A DNA stretch of 64,000 nucleotides from Gammaproteobacteria bacterium. GTDB lineage: Bacteria > Pseudomonadota > Gammaproteobacteria > Steroidobacterales > Woeseiaceae. The position numbers and the translations under genes were made by a program. The DNA lies in the NCBI GenBank assembly GCA_029862045.1, contig JAOTYE010000001.1, positions 186,001-250,000 of the forward strand. The letters run 5' to 3'. Shown piece by piece: positions 39,326 through 50,146 of the stretch; positions within the stretch are counted from its first letter, which is position 1; each line of letters starts with the position of its first letter. The notes under the pieces are model-generated. The model ran no database searches. It saw nothing but the letters and a program-made list of their open reading frames with translations, and was not told where the DNA came from.

Positions 39326-40642
39326 GTGTTAACAATCAATAAGTTATGTGCAAGTGCGTGCGCCATCGCCGCTTTGTTCATCGCCTCCACCGCCGCAGCT
39401 GACGAGCTGTCCGAAACGGGCGAATTTATCGACGGGGTTGCGGCTATCGTGAACGAAGGGGTCGTCCTGAAAAGCCAGGTCCGCGATCAGATGGCTTTGA
39501 TCCTCAAACGGGCGAGCGAATCCAACCCCCCGATGCAGCTACCGCCTGCCGATATTTTACGCGAGCAGTTACTCGAGCGGCTGATCCTGTCGGAGATTCA
39601 ACTGCAGCGCGCGGAACGCATCGGCATACAAATATCGGATCAAATGCTCAATCAGGCGATCGGGCGAATTGCTGATACAAACGGTGTCGCGTTTGAGGAC
39701 ATGCCGGTAATTCTTGCCCAAGACGGTATCGACTACGCGGACTTTCGCCGCGAGCTGCGCGACGAGATCACGCTGGAACAAGTACGGCAGATTGATGTGG
39801 GACGGCGTATCCAGGTATCTCCGCGCGAGATCGATCAGTGTGTTGCCGATTTGGAAGGCAGTGTTGCTGTCAACTCGGATTACAACCTGTCGCACATCCT
39901 TATCTCGCTGCCGGAATCGGCAACGGCCGCTCAGATTACGGATGCTCAAGCCAAAGCCGACGACGTTTATGAGCAACTCGGGAATGGTGCAGACTTCGGC
40001 GAAATGGCAATTCGATACTCCGATGCGCAAACGGCGCTCGAAGGCGGATCACTTGGCTGGATGAAAGGCAGTCAGCTACCAACCCTATACACTGATGTCG
40101 TTGCGGCAATGCAAACTGGTGACTTTTCAGAACCGTTTCGCGGCGCGAGCAGTTTTCACATAGTAAAGATCAACGAGATGCGCAGCGCCGATCAACGTAG
40201 CGAGATCGACCAGGTGAAAGTCCGTCATATTCTCGTAACCCCGAATGAGATTATTGACGACGAGACTGCGAAACAACGCCTCGACGATGCGGTGGGGCGA
40301 ATTCGTGATGGTGAGGAATTTGCCGAAATCGCGAAGCTCCTGTCGGACGATCCAGGTTCCGCGAATACCGGTGGCGACATGGGCTGGTCCGGCCCGGGCA
40401 CATTCGTTCCGGAATTCGAACAGGTCGTCAACGACTCGGATATTGGTGAAATTTCCGAACCGTTTCGTACTCGCTTCGGCTGGCACATCATCGAAGTCCT
40501 CGAACGGCGCGTCTATGACAACACCGAGGACCTCAAAGAGAGCAACTGCGTGCTGCGAATCCAGAACAGCAAACTGGAAGAGGAAACGCAGATGTGGATG
40601 CGTCGTATTCGAGACGAAGCTTTCGTCGAAACTCGCATCTGA
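39326..40642 (+). CDS. surA: Periplasmic chaperone and peptidyl-prolyl isomerase SurA
   Basis: The 438-aa protein starts at GTG 39326 with a signal peptide ending ASTAAA. The SurA N-domain (FIDGVAAIVNEGVVLKSQVRDQM) precedes two parvulin domains (LSHILISLPE and VRHILVTPNE starts, each with a GG.LGW or GGDMGW motif) and a C-terminal strand. It escorts outer-membrane proteins such as LptD, encoded 6 nt upstream. Confidence 0.96.
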   Translation: MLTINKLCASACAIAALFIASTAAADELSETGEFIDGVAAIVNEGVVLKSQVRDQMALILKRASESNPPMQLPPADILREQLLERLILSEIQLQRAERIGIQISDQMLNQAIGRIADTNGVAFEDMPVILAQDGIDYADFRRELRDEITLEQVRQIDVGRRIQVSPREIDQCVADLEGSVAVNSDYNLSHILISLPESATAAQITDAQAKADDVYEQLGNGADFGEMAIRYSDAQTALEGGSLGWMKGSQLPTLYTDVVAAMQTGDFSEPFRGASSFHIVKINEMRSADQRSEIDQVKVRHILVTPNEIIDDETAKQRLDDAVGRIRDGEEFAEIAKLLSDDPGSANTGGDMGWSGPGTFVPEFEQVVNDSDIGEISEPFRTRFGWHIIEVLERRVYDNTEDLKESNCVLRIQNSKLEEETQMWMRRIRDEAFVETRI

Positions 40643-40672
40643 TCATGTCCGCAAACGACAGGACATTCTGTC

Positions 40673-41656
40673 GTGTCTCTCGATAGACCACTCATCATTA
40701 CGGCCGGGGAGCCGGCCGGTATCGGTCCTGAGCTCTGTCTTGCACTCGCTCGCGAACGAGTGCTGTGTGATTTCATCGTTGTCTCCGATCCCGACCTGTT
40801 GCGCTCGCGCGCCAGCATGATGGGAATTGACGTGACGATCACTGAAATCGATGCAGGCGATGCTGCTACCACTCGTGCCAACAAGGGTAACTTGCTGGTT
40901 ATCGCCACTCGATTCCCCGAACCCCCCGAGTGTGGCCAGCCGAGTCCGGCAAATGCACAAACTCTCCTCGATGGCCTGCGCCTTGCTGTTGATGGATGCG
41001 TCGACGGCCGTTTTTCGGGGCTTGTAACCGCGCCATTGCAGAAAAGCACAATCAATGATGCCGGCATCACGTTCACCGGACATACCGAGTTCCTGGCAGA
41101 ACTTACCGATACCAGGCTACCCGTTATGTTGCTTGTGGCTGGCGACTTGCGGGTTGCGCTGGCCAGCACCCATCTGCCACTGCGTGATGTTCCGGATTAT
41201 CTAACGCAAGAGAGGCTGCATGACGTCCTGCAGGTATTGTTTGCAGATTTGCAGTCGAAGTTTGGCATCGACGCGCCTGAGATCGTCGTCTGCGGTTTGA
41301 ATCCGCATGCCGGGGAAGGCGGTCATCTGGGCTCCGAAGACACAGAGATCATCGCCCCTGTTGTGCAAGAGTTCGCCGCACGTGGCCATAAAATCCGCGG
41401 GCCGCTCGCGGCCGACACCGCATTCACGCCTGCAGCCGGACACAAGGACGCGGTGCTCGCGATGTTCCACGACCAAGGCCTGCCCGTGCTGAAGTACGCC
41501 GGATTCGGCCACGCCGTAAACGTCACTTTGGGATTGCCGATCGTGCGGACGTCCGTCGACCACGGCACCGCTCTCGATATCGCCGGGAGCGGCCGCGCTG
41601 ACACTGGAAGTCTCATACAGGCTGTACGACTTGCTGCTGAGCTGGCGAGTCGATGA
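40673..41656 (+). CDS. pdxA: 4-hydroxythreonine-4-phosphate dehydrogenase
   Basis: The 327-aa enzyme of the DXP-dependent pyridoxal phosphate pathway starts at GTG 40673 (MSLDRPLIITAGEPAGIGPELCLAL). Metal ligands are seen in GHTEFLA, GLNPHAGEGG and MFHDQGLPVLKY. It overlaps rsmA by 4 nt. PLP is used by CBS and by the two lyases further downstream. Confidence 0.96.
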   Translation: MSLDRPLIITAGEPAGIGPELCLALARERVLCDFIVVSDPDLLRSRASMMGIDVTITEIDAGDAATTRANKGNLLVIATRFPEPPECGQPSPANAQTLLDGLRLAVDGCVDGRFSGLVTAPLQKSTINDAGITFTGHTEFLAELTDTRLPVMLLVAGDLRVALASTHLPLRDVPDYLTQERLHDVLQVLFADLQSKFGIDAPEIVVCGLNPHAGEGGHLGSEDTEIIAPVVQEFAARGHKIRGPLAADTAFTPAAGHKDAVLAMFHDQGLPVLKYAGFGHAVNVTLGLPIVRTSVDHGTALDIAGSGRADTGSLIQAVRLAAELASR

Positions 41657-42423
41657 GTCAGCACCGGCCTCGAAAGCGGTTCGGGCAACATTTTCTGACG
41701 GACCCGGGCGTCATTGAAGCAATCGTTCGTGCTATCGCAGCGAGCCGGGACGATGTCGTCGTGGAGATCGGGCCGGGCCAGGGCGCAATCACTCGTTCGC
41801 TCGCCTCGCGTGCCGGACTATTGCATGCTATCGAACTCGACCGCGATCTTGCTGCCCGGCTTGTCCGGGAGTTTGGTGCTGAAGACAATGTGACGATTCA
41901 TGCGGCGGATGCGCTCACATTCGATTACGGTGCTCTCGGCAATTCACTGCGCATTGTCGGCAACCTGCCCTACAACATATCGACGCCATTGTTGTTTAAG
42001 CTGCTCAAGATGCGCGAGCACATCACCGACATGCATTTCATGTTGCAAAAAGAAGTCGTCGACCGCATGGCTGCGTCGCCCGGAAGCAAGGCGTATGGAC
42101 GACTCGGCATCATGCTCGGATGTCGTTTTCAGATCGATGCGCTGTTCGATGTAGACCGGCTTGCCTTCGATCCGCCGCCTGACGTGACGTCGGCCGTGGT
42201 GCGGCTTGCGCCGCTACCGGCAGGAACCTACGTTATCGATGATGAAGAACGTCTTTCGAAGCTCGTTGCGCAGGCCTTCAGTCAACGACGCAAGACGATT
42301 CGCAACTCGCTGCGCAGTGTCGCGGACGAAGCAATGCTCGAATCTGTGGGGATTGATCCGGGTTTGCGACCCGAAGCAATCTCGATTGCCGACTATGTCC
42401 GGCTCGCGAATACGTTAGAATAG
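41653..42423 (+). CDS. rsmA: 16S rRNA dimethyladenosine transferase (KsgA)
   Basis: The 256-aa enzyme dimethylates A1518/A1519. It shows [15 protein letters not shown], the SAM loop [15 protein letters not shown] and the catalytic [15 protein letters not shown]. Order and length are canonical. Confidence 0.97.
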   Translation: MSQHRPRKRFGQHFLTDPGVIEAIVRAIAASRDDVVVEIGPGQGAITRSLASRAGLLHAIELDRDLAARLVREFGAEDNVTIHAADALTFDYGALGNSLRIVGNLPYNISTPLLFKLLKMREHITDMHFMLQKEVVDRMAASPGSKAYGRLGIMLGCRFQIDALFDVDRLAFDPPPDVTSAVVRLAPLPAGTYVIDDEERLSKLVAQAFSQRRKTIRNSLRSVADEAMLESVGIDPGLRPEAISIADYVRLANTLE

Positions 42424-42427
42424 CCAG

Positions 42428-42808
42428 ATGGACGAGAACAGCTGCGATATCCGTATTCAGGTCGCCACGGACTACGTTGACGAGCAATCCGAGCCCGAAT
42501 CGGATCGCTATGTATTTGCGTACACGATTACGATTTCGAACAACGGCGATGTTCCTGCACGATTAATCAGTCGTCACTGGGTCATTACCGACGCTAACGG
42601 CAAAGTTCAGGAAGTCAGTGGTGATGGCGTCGTCGGAGAACAGCCACACCTGAATCCGGGCGAAGAATTCCGCTACTCATCCGGTGCTGTACTCGAAACG
42701 CCGGTCGGTGCGATGCAGGGACTGTATCGCATGGAAGCAGATAATGGCGTCAACTTCGACGCCCCGATCGCCCCGTTTACGCTCGCAGTACCGGGCGTCC
42801 TGCACTAG
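42428..42808 (+). CDS. apaG: ApaG domain protein
   Basis: The 126-aa protein is a full-length ApaG beta-sandwich: [64 protein letters not shown] and [10 protein letters not shown] at the end (split here by commas in reading only). It lies between rsmA and apaH as usual. Its molecular function is not firmly known. Confidence 0.95.
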   Translation: MDENSCDIRIQVATDYVDEQSEPESDRYVFAYTITISNNGDVPARLISRHWVITDANGKVQEVSGDGVVGEQPHLNPGEEFRYSSGAVLETPVGAMQGLYRMEADNGVNFDAPIAPFTLAVPGVLH

Positions 42809-42823
42809 CGACTCGAGCCTGCC

Positions 42824-43642
42824 ATGGCGGTATACGCGATTGGAGATGTGCAGGGTTGCTACGACCCACTCTGCGAATTGCTCGATACGCTGCAGTTTGA
42901 CCCCGCAGAAGACACGTTGTGGTTCACAGGCGACCTGGTTAACCGCGGCCCCAAATCACTGAAAACACTGCGCTTGGTGAAATCACTAGGCGACTCCGCA
43001 ATAACTGTACTTGGCAATCATGACTTGCACCTGCTTGCCTTTTCGGCTGGCAAGGTAAATTACCGCAACCGCTTCGAATCGCTGCACAAGACAATGAAGG
43101 CAGGCGACAGCGATGAACTGGTCGACTGGTTGCGACATCGTCCGCTTGCGCATTACGACAAGTCACTCAAGACCCTGCTCGTTCACGCCGGCACCCATCC
43201 GTCGTGGACCGCAAAGAAGACGATGGCGAGGGCGGCCGAAGTCGAGACAGCACTCCAAGGTGACAAGTACAGGTCGTTGCTTGGCAAAATGTACGGCAAT
43301 ATGCCAACGCAATGGTCGGGCAGTCTCTCCGGTTACAAGAGGTTGCGCTTCATTATTAATTGCCTGACCCGCATGCGCATGCTGACGAAAAAGCAGCGAC
43401 TCAATTTTTCGCACAGCGGTTCGCCGTTTCGCTCCCGAAAAGACCTGACTCCATGGTACGACTTTAAAGATCCGGCGTGGGCAAGAACACGAATCGTGTT
43501 CGGTCACTGGTCAGCCCTCGGTTTGGTCGTATTGCCCAAGCTGATCAGTCTTGATACAGGTTGTGTCTGGGGCCGGCAACTCACCGCAGTTCGCCTCGAC
43601 AAGCGTGTCCCAAGGATATTCCAGGTAAGCGGACAATCGTGA
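42824..43642 (+). CDS. apaH: Symmetrical bis(5'-nucleosyl)-tetraphosphatase ApaH
   Basis: The 272-aa metallophosphatase hydrolyses Ap4A. It has the PPP-family motifs AIGDVQGCYD, WFTGDLVNRGP and VLGNHDLHLLAF, and VHAGTHPSW. It ends the lptD operon core; kmo starts 10 nt later and may be co-transcribed. Confidence 0.96.
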   Translation: MAVYAIGDVQGCYDPLCELLDTLQFDPAEDTLWFTGDLVNRGPKSLKTLRLVKSLGDSAITVLGNHDLHLLAFSAGKVNYRNRFESLHKTMKAGDSDELVDWLRHRPLAHYDKSLKTLLVHAGTHPSWTAKKTMARAAEVETALQGDKYRSLLGKMYGNMPTQWSGSLSGYKRLRFIINCLTRMRMLTKKQRLNFSHSGSPFRSRKDLTPWYDFKDPAWARTRIVFGHWSALGLVVLPKLISLDTGCVWGRQLTAVRLDKRVPRIFQVSGQS

Positions 43643-43652
43643 TGGAGTTCTC

Positions 43653-45020
43653 ATGATGCGTAGCAAACACGTCAATATTCTGGGTGCCGGCCAATGCGGC
43701 ACATTGCTTGCGACAATGCTGGCGCGCAAGGGCATGACGGTTAGCCTGTTTGAGCGCAATATCGATCCGCGAGGTGAATTTGCAGCGGCCGGACGCTCGA
43801 TCAACCTCGCACTCTCAGCGCGTGGTATCAATGGTCTGAACAAGGCCGGCGCACTGTCGCGCGTTGCGCCGCTGCTGGTACCAATGCGTGGCCGCATAGT
43901 GCATGAGGTCGACGGATCGACAGAATTCCTGCCCTACGGTCAGCGTGACGACGAGCAGATCTACTCGGCATCACGAGGCGAATTGAACAAGATTCTGCTG
44001 GATGCCGCCGAAGATGCCGGCAACGTAGAGATCCATTTTGGTCATGCTGCGACAGGGTATGACGCTACGGCGCAAAAAGCGCGTGTCCTCGATATCGAAG
44101 CCGATAACGACTACGAGATTGAAGCAAATCCGGTCATCGCCGCTGATGGCGCCGGATCGGTCATCCGCAACGCGCTGGACGATGCGGGCACCGTCGGCGC
44201 GAGTGAGATCCTGCTTGCGCATGGCTACAAGGAACTGGCAATTCCGGCGGGTCCGGACGGTGCGTTCCAGCTGAAGCCCGATGCGCTACACATCTGGCCC
44301 CGTGGCGAGTTCATGCTTATCGCTCTACCGAACCCCAGCGGTGATTTCACGCTAACGTTGTTCCTGCCCAAAGTAGGTGAGACAAGTTTCGCGTCACTCA
44401 ACAGTGAACAGGCTGCGGCGCAGTTTATGGAAGAACAATTTCCCGACGTGGCGCCACTGATTACCGACGCTGCACGGACTGTCGTTGAGAATCCGCTTGG
44501 CCTGCTCGGCACGGTTCGTTGCCGTCACTGGCATGCCGGCGGCAATGTTCTCCTGATAGGGGACGCCGCCCATGCTGTGGTGCCATTCCACGGCCAGGGC
44601 ATGAATCTGGCGTTCGAGGACTGCGTCGTGCTCGAGCGCATTCTCGAGGCATCTGCTGCCGACTGGCAGGATGTTTTCAGTAATTTCGAGAACGAGCAAC
44701 ACAGAAACGCCAATGCGATTGCGGACATGGCACTCGAGAATTACATCGAGATGCGCGATACGGTCCTTGACCCGAAGTTCGTCTTGCGCAAGAAGCTTGC
44801 GTTCGAGCTCGAACGCCGCCTGCCCAAGCGATTCATCCCGCGTTACTCCATGGTGATGTTCCACGCGGAGATACCTTACTCCGTCGCGCAGCAGCGCGGC
44901 GAAGTGCAGGAGAAATTGCTCAAGGAGTTCACGAGCGACGCGGACGAGCTTGGTCAGATTGACATCAATGCGGCCGCAGCGGCCGCCGCAGAGCTGCTCG
45001 CTCCTATTGAGGCCACCTAG
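43653..45020 (+). CDS. kmo: Kynurenine 3-monooxygenase
   Basis: The 455-aa flavoprotein hydroxylates L-kynurenine. The FAD loop is ILGAGQCGTLLATMLARKG; GRSINLALSARG, the DG motif AADGAGSVIRNA, and GDAAHAVVPFHGQGMNLAFEDC follow; the C-terminal PKRFIPRYSMVMFHAEIPYS is characteristic of KMO rather than general hydroxylases. A run of alanines precedes the C-terminus. Other kynurenine-pathway genes are not in the window. It follows apaH by 10 nt, and about 190 nt separate it from the lyase pair that also degrades aromatic amino acids. Confidence 0.93.
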   Translation: MMRSKHVNILGAGQCGTLLATMLARKGMTVSLFERNIDPRGEFAAAGRSINLALSARGINGLNKAGALSRVAPLLVPMRGRIVHEVDGSTEFLPYGQRDDEQIYSASRGELNKILLDAAEDAGNVEIHFGHAATGYDATAQKARVLDIEADNDYEIEANPVIAADGAGSVIRNALDDAGTVGASEILLAHGYKELAIPAGPDGAFQLKPDALHIWPRGEFMLIALPNPSGDFTLTLFLPKVGETSFASLNSEQAAAQFMEEQFPDVAPLITDAARTVVENPLGLLGTVRCRHWHAGGNVLLIGDAAHAVVPFHGQGMNLAFEDCVVLERILEASAADWQDVFSNFENEQHRNANAIADMALENYIEMRDTVLDPKFVLRKKLAFELERRLPKRFIPRYSMVMFHAEIPYSVAQQRGEVQEKLLKEFTSDADELGQIDINAAAAAAAELLAPIEAT

Positions 45021-46592
<1,572 letters not shown>

Positions 46593-46634
46593 GCAACGAT
46601 GTTTTGACTGTGACAGACGAGGCACCAGGAATTT

Positions 46635-48005
46635 ATGAAGACCATTATCGAACCGTTCAAAATCAAAATGGTGGAACCCATCAAGCTGACAACTCGCGAG
46701 CAACGCGAGCAGATGATCAAGACAGCCAGGTACAATCCATTTTTATTGCGCGCAGAAGACGTCATTATCGACTTGCTGACCGACTCGGGGACGAGTGCAA
46801 TGTCAGCGGAAGCCTGGGCTGCAATGATGCGCGGCGATGAATCCTATGCTGGCGCCCGAAGCTGGTATCGCTTCCGCGACGCGGTGCAGGATATTTTTGG
46901 TTTCGAGCAGGTCATCCCAACCCATCAGGGTCGCGCGGCCGAACATATCCTGTTCGGTGTCATGGTGCAGCCGGATTCTATTGTTCCGAACAATACGCAC
47001 TTCGATACGACCAGAGCGAACATCGAATTCTGTGGCGGCGAGGCGATCGACCTGCCGTGTGCCGAGGCTGACGACCTCGACTCTGACTACCCGTTCAAGG
47101 GCAACATGAATATCACCGCATTGGAAAAACTCGTTGCGGAAAAAGGACCGGAGCGGATTCCGCTCATCATGGTCACTGTGACCAATAACTCCGGCGGTGG
47201 CCAACCGGTTTCGATGGCGAACATTCGCGAGATTAGCCGGATTGCGCGAGATGCCGGTATCCCTTTTTATGTCGATGCCTGCCGCTTCGCCGAAAACGCA
47301 CACTTCATCAAGTGGCGCGAACCCGGCTTCGAAAACACCGCAACGATCGATATTGCTCGGGAGATTTTCAGTTACGCGGACGGCTGCACGATGTCGGCCA
47401 AAAAAGACGCCTTCGCCAATATCGGTGGCTTCTTGTGTACCAATGACGCGGAGTTGGCACACCGCGAACGCAATATTTTGATTCTCACCGAGGGATTTCC
47501 TACTTACGGCGGACTGGCCGGGCGCGATCTCGACGCCATTGCTGTTGGCCTGCGTGAAGTTCTCGATGAGCATTATCTTGACTACCGACTGCTGTCAACG
47601 CGCTACGTCGTCCAGCATTTGCTTGAATCGGGCATTCCGGTTCTCGCACCAGCAGGCGGGCACGCCGTTTATCTCGACGCCCGCCGCTTTCTGCCACACA
47701 TTGAACCACTGCAGTACCCGGGCCAGGCCTTAGCCGTGGAACTCTATATTGAGGGCGGTATCCGTAGCGTCGAAATCGGCACGGTCATGTTCGGGCTCGA
47801 TCCACATACAGGTAAAGAACATCCTGCCCGTCTCGAGCTGCTGCGCCTCGCCATTCCCCGTCGGGTCTATGCGCAAAGTCATATGGACTACGTACTCGAA
47901 GCTATAGATCTCGTGTGGGAGAGGCGCAGCGACATCCGCGGCATGCGTATCGTGCGGGCACCACAGTTTCTGCGACATTTCACGGCCGAGTTCGAGTGGG
48001 TCTGA
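46635..48005 (+). CDS. tnaA: Tryptophanase
   Basis: The 456-aa paralogue of the previous gene shows tryptophanase-type residues at the discriminating positions: IRSVEIG (Val379, Ile381) and LRHFTAEF (His448, Phe449), and FDTTR in place of FTTTR. The PLP lysine is Lys257 (MSAKKDAF). It would release indole, pyruvate and ammonia from tryptophan. No tnaB-like permease is adjacent. It shares an operon with the TPL-like gene. Confidence 0.87.
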   Translation: MKTIIEPFKIKMVEPIKLTTREQREQMIKTARYNPFLLRAEDVIIDLLTDSGTSAMSAEAWAAMMRGDESYAGARSWYRFRDAVQDIFGFEQVIPTHQGRAAEHILFGVMVQPDSIVPNNTHFDTTRANIEFCGGEAIDLPCAEADDLDSDYPFKGNMNITALEKLVAEKGPERIPLIMVTVTNNSGGGQPVSMANIREISRIARDAGIPFYVDACRFAENAHFIKWREPGFENTATIDIAREIFSYADGCTMSAKKDAFANIGGFLCTNDAELAHRERNILILTEGFPTYGGLAGRDLDAIAVGLREVLDEHYLDYRLLSTRYVVQHLLESGIPVLAPAGGHAVYLDARRFLPHIEPLQYPGQALAVELYIEGGIRSVEIGTVMFGLDPHTGKEHPARLELLRLAIPRRVYAQSHMDYVLEAIDLVWERRSDIRGMRIVRAPQFLRHFTAEFEWV

Positions 48006-48015
48006 GCGAATCGGT

Positions 48016-48294
48016 TCAAAACTGCGGTCGCCCGAAATGCTCATCCATTACCTCTTCAATACCCGATCGAATCTGCCTCTCCATTAGCAGGAACGCAAGT
48101 CCCAGCCTGATCTCCGCCTCGACGTACTCATGCGCGACGACGATCCGGCCGTTCACGCCATTCCCACGCACGACCACGTAGTCTCCCCTCCAGGTCGACG
48201 TCAGTGAGTACTGCTGCCCGAGCGTCTCGGCGATGCGGTCGATCCGGACTCTCGCCTCCTCCAGTCCGAGTGTGTGGCTGCGTCTGATTCTCAT
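48016..48294 (-). CDS. Polyhydroxyalkanoic acid system family protein
   Basis: The 92-aa protein (MRIRRSHTLGLEEARVRIDRIAETLG, then YVVVRGNGVNGRIVVAHEYVEAEIRLGLAFLLM) matches my memory of the PHA granule-associated small protein family (PHA_gran_rgn, TIGR02610) by its opening R-R-SH-LG and GRI-V motifs. It is divergent from two phasin-like genes. Its role is inferred as granule-associated regulation. Confidence 0.75.
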   Translation of the reverse strand: MRIRRSHTLGLEEARVRIDRIAETLGQQYSLTSTWRGDYVVVRGNGVNGRIVVAHEYVEAEIRLGLAFLLMERQIRSGIEEVMDEHFGRPQF

Positions 48295-48393
48295 AAGTAC
48301 GTGTCTCTCAGGCGGCGCTCTAGTGTGAACACCCTAATCCTAACAGCTACGATTCTATCCATGGCAAGAGTACGAACTCACAGGAGAGAGACA

Positions 48394-48927
48394 ATGTCAG
48401 CTACGAAACGTAAGACAAATCAACGAGATAGCGACAGCATGGTTGGAGAGATCGCGGAACAGTTCGAACACGCGTTCCTGGCCGGACTTGGCGCGCTGTC
48501 AAATGCCCAGAAAAAAGGTGCCGAGACCTTTGACACGCTCGTAAAAGAGGGCGAGAAATTCCGTACCAAGACGTCGAAGAAGACCGAGTCTTTGATCGAC
48601 GATGTTCAGGACGCTATTCGCGACATGACGGACGATGCGCAGTCGAAAGCAACTGGCTTGCTGGATCAGGTACGTGACGCATCAAAGCTCGACAAGCTGC
48701 AGAGTGTGTTCGACACGCGGGTAGCTGAGGCGATGAACCGTCTGAATGTACCGAGCAAGAAAGACATCAACGCCATCGACAAGAAACTGAACAAGATTCT
48801 GAAGATGCTGGAAGGCCAGGGCAAAACGGCGAGCAAGAAGCCACGTTCGACCGCCAAACGCAAGACCAACAAAAAGCCAGCCGAGAAAGTGATTGAAAAA
48901 GTGACACATGAAGGAGCAACGACATGA
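48394..48927 (+). CDS. Phasin-family protein with basic tail
   Basis: The 177-aa protein from ATG 48394 has an ideal ribosome-binding site (AGGAGAG). It is mostly helical with a phasin-type region (FEHAFLAGLGALSNAQKKGAETFDTLVKEGEKF), then a coiled coil, and a Lys/Arg/Ala-rich tail (KTASKKPRSTAKRKTNKK) like PhaF/AlgP histone-like tails. Phasins coat PHA granules, and the basic tail could bind DNA. It overlaps the next gene by 4 nt. An upstream in-frame extension overlaps the divergent PHA gene. Confidence 0.82.
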   Translation: MSATKRKTNQRDSDSMVGEIAEQFEHAFLAGLGALSNAQKKGAETFDTLVKEGEKFRTKTSKKTESLIDDVQDAIRDMTDDAQSKATGLLDQVRDASKLDKLQSVFDTRVAEAMNRLNVPSKKDINAIDKKLNKILKMLEGQGKTASKKPRSTAKRKTNKKPAEKVIEKVTHEGATT

Positions 48928-49241
48928 CGGAGAAGAAAGTAGCAAAGAAAAAGGCAGCTACCCGGAGAAAACCGGCTAAGTCTGTGTTTGAGATGCTGGA
49001 AGACAGCGTGGTTGGCCAGCCGTTTGTTATCGCAAACAAGGTATTTCTGGCGAGCCTGGGCCTGTTCTCAACGATCCAGACGGAATTTGGCACCAAGTTT
49101 GACGAACTGGTAAAAGACGGCGAAGTCGCGCGCGACAAGTACCAGAAGTCGTTTACGAAATTTCAAAAGAACTTCGTTAAGGACGTCACCAGCACCAAGA
49201 ATCGAGTTGTCGAGAGCGTCAAACCAGCCGCTGCAAAGTAA
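48924..49241 (+). CDS. Short phasin-family protein
   Basis: The 105-aa protein has a Lys-rich N-terminus (TEKKVAKKKAATRRKPAK) and a phasin-like helical core (ANKVFLASLGLFSTIQTEFGTKFDELVKDGEVARDKYQK). Basic tail and core are in the reverse order of the upstream paralogue, so the pair may be complementary granule or nucleoid binders. A terminator follows 7 nt after the stop. Confidence 0.78.
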   Translation: MTEKKVAKKKAATRRKPAKSVFEMLEDSVVGQPFVIANKVFLASLGLFSTIQTEFGTKFDELVKDGEVARDKYQKSFTKFQKNFVKDVTSTKNRVVESVKPAAAK

Positions 49242-49245
49242 AAAT

Positions 49246-49272
49246 CGGGGCCGCGTAAAGCGGCCCTTTTAT
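49246..49272. terminator. Bidirectional terminator between phasin and tetR genes
   Basis: GGGCCGC (49248-49254), loop GTAAA, GCGGCCC (49260-49266) is a perfect 7-bp stem. TTTTATTTG follows on the plus strand and, reading the minus strand, CGATTTTTAC follows, so both convergent genes are served. Confidence 0.85.
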
Positions 49273-49277
49273 TTGCC

Positions 49278-49946
49278 TCACATTTCATAATGACCGGCTA
49301 ATTCCTCCAACTGCGTCGCAGCCCCTGCGGCGACGAACGGCTTCAACACGTTGAGAATTGATCTGGCGATCTGCAGTGCCGATACGTCGGCAGTCGATGA
49401 AGATTCGACAAGGGCGTCGAATCTCTCCGAGAACAACGCGATTACCGCGAGGTCTCTGGCAACGACGCGCATTTCTTCCGTTCCCGGACTCAGGACGCGA
49501 GCGTCTGCCAGGGCCTGCAGATAAAGTTCAAATGCAGCAACAAGTCCTTTAGCGAATTGCCGCAGTGCGTTGCCAACCTTGGGGTATTCGACAATCAGGG
49601 ATTCCATATCCCGAAACAAGAAACGGTATGCGGCTGTACATTCAAGAAGCAGGTGCAGAAATACCCAGAAATCATCCAACGAGGCCTGCTCGGACCCGGA
49701 GGCCTGCAAGACCCGCCTGGCATCTGCCTGAAACTCCGCGAGCAGTGCCTCCACCAGATCCGATTTCCTGCGAAAGTGGTAATGGAGATTGCCGGGGCTG
49801 ATATCGACCTCGTCGGCAATTTCATTCGTCGTCGTGCTTCGTACGCCCTGCTTGTTGAAAAGCAGCAGCGAAGCCACCAGGATTCTCTGACGTGTGGTGG
49901 CGCTGGAATTCAATGGCGTATCCGATCCTTCGTTTTCGCTCTTCAC
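49278..49946 (-). CDS. TetR/AcrR-family transcriptional regulator
   Basis: The 222-aa protein has an N-terminal TetR DNA-binding domain (TRQRILVASLLLFNKQGVRSTTTNEIADEVDISPGNLHYHFRRKSDLV, shown in parts) and an alpha-helical ligand domain with no recognised effector signature. It is divergent from the plsB-like gene (about 200 nt gap, A+T-poor, no clear operator seen) and convergent with the phasins. Lipid or storage-polymer control is inferred from neighbours only. Confidence 0.87.
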   Translation of the reverse strand: MKSENEGSDTPLNSSATTRQRILVASLLLFNKQGVRSTTTNEIADEVDISPGNLHYHFRRKSDLVEALLAEFQADARRVLQASGSEQASLDDFWVFLHLLLECTAAYRFLFRDMESLIVEYPKVGNALRQFAKGLVAAFELYLQALADARVLSPGTEEMRVVARDLAVIALFSERFDALVESSSTADVSALQIARSILNVLKPFVAAGAATQLEELAGHYEM

Positions 49947-50146
49947 GAATTACATAGTGCCAAAACGGTCAACACAATACGCGCCTGACCGGGAGCACGT
50001 CTGCCTGTATCTTACCGTCGGGAAAGGCGATATCTCCAGCAACAATGACCATTGCGCGAAATCCGTATTGTAATATGCCGTCAAACCGACAAACCTCGGG
50101 TGGATGTGAAACTGCGACGCGCCAAGTAGTCGCCGCGAGCTAACCG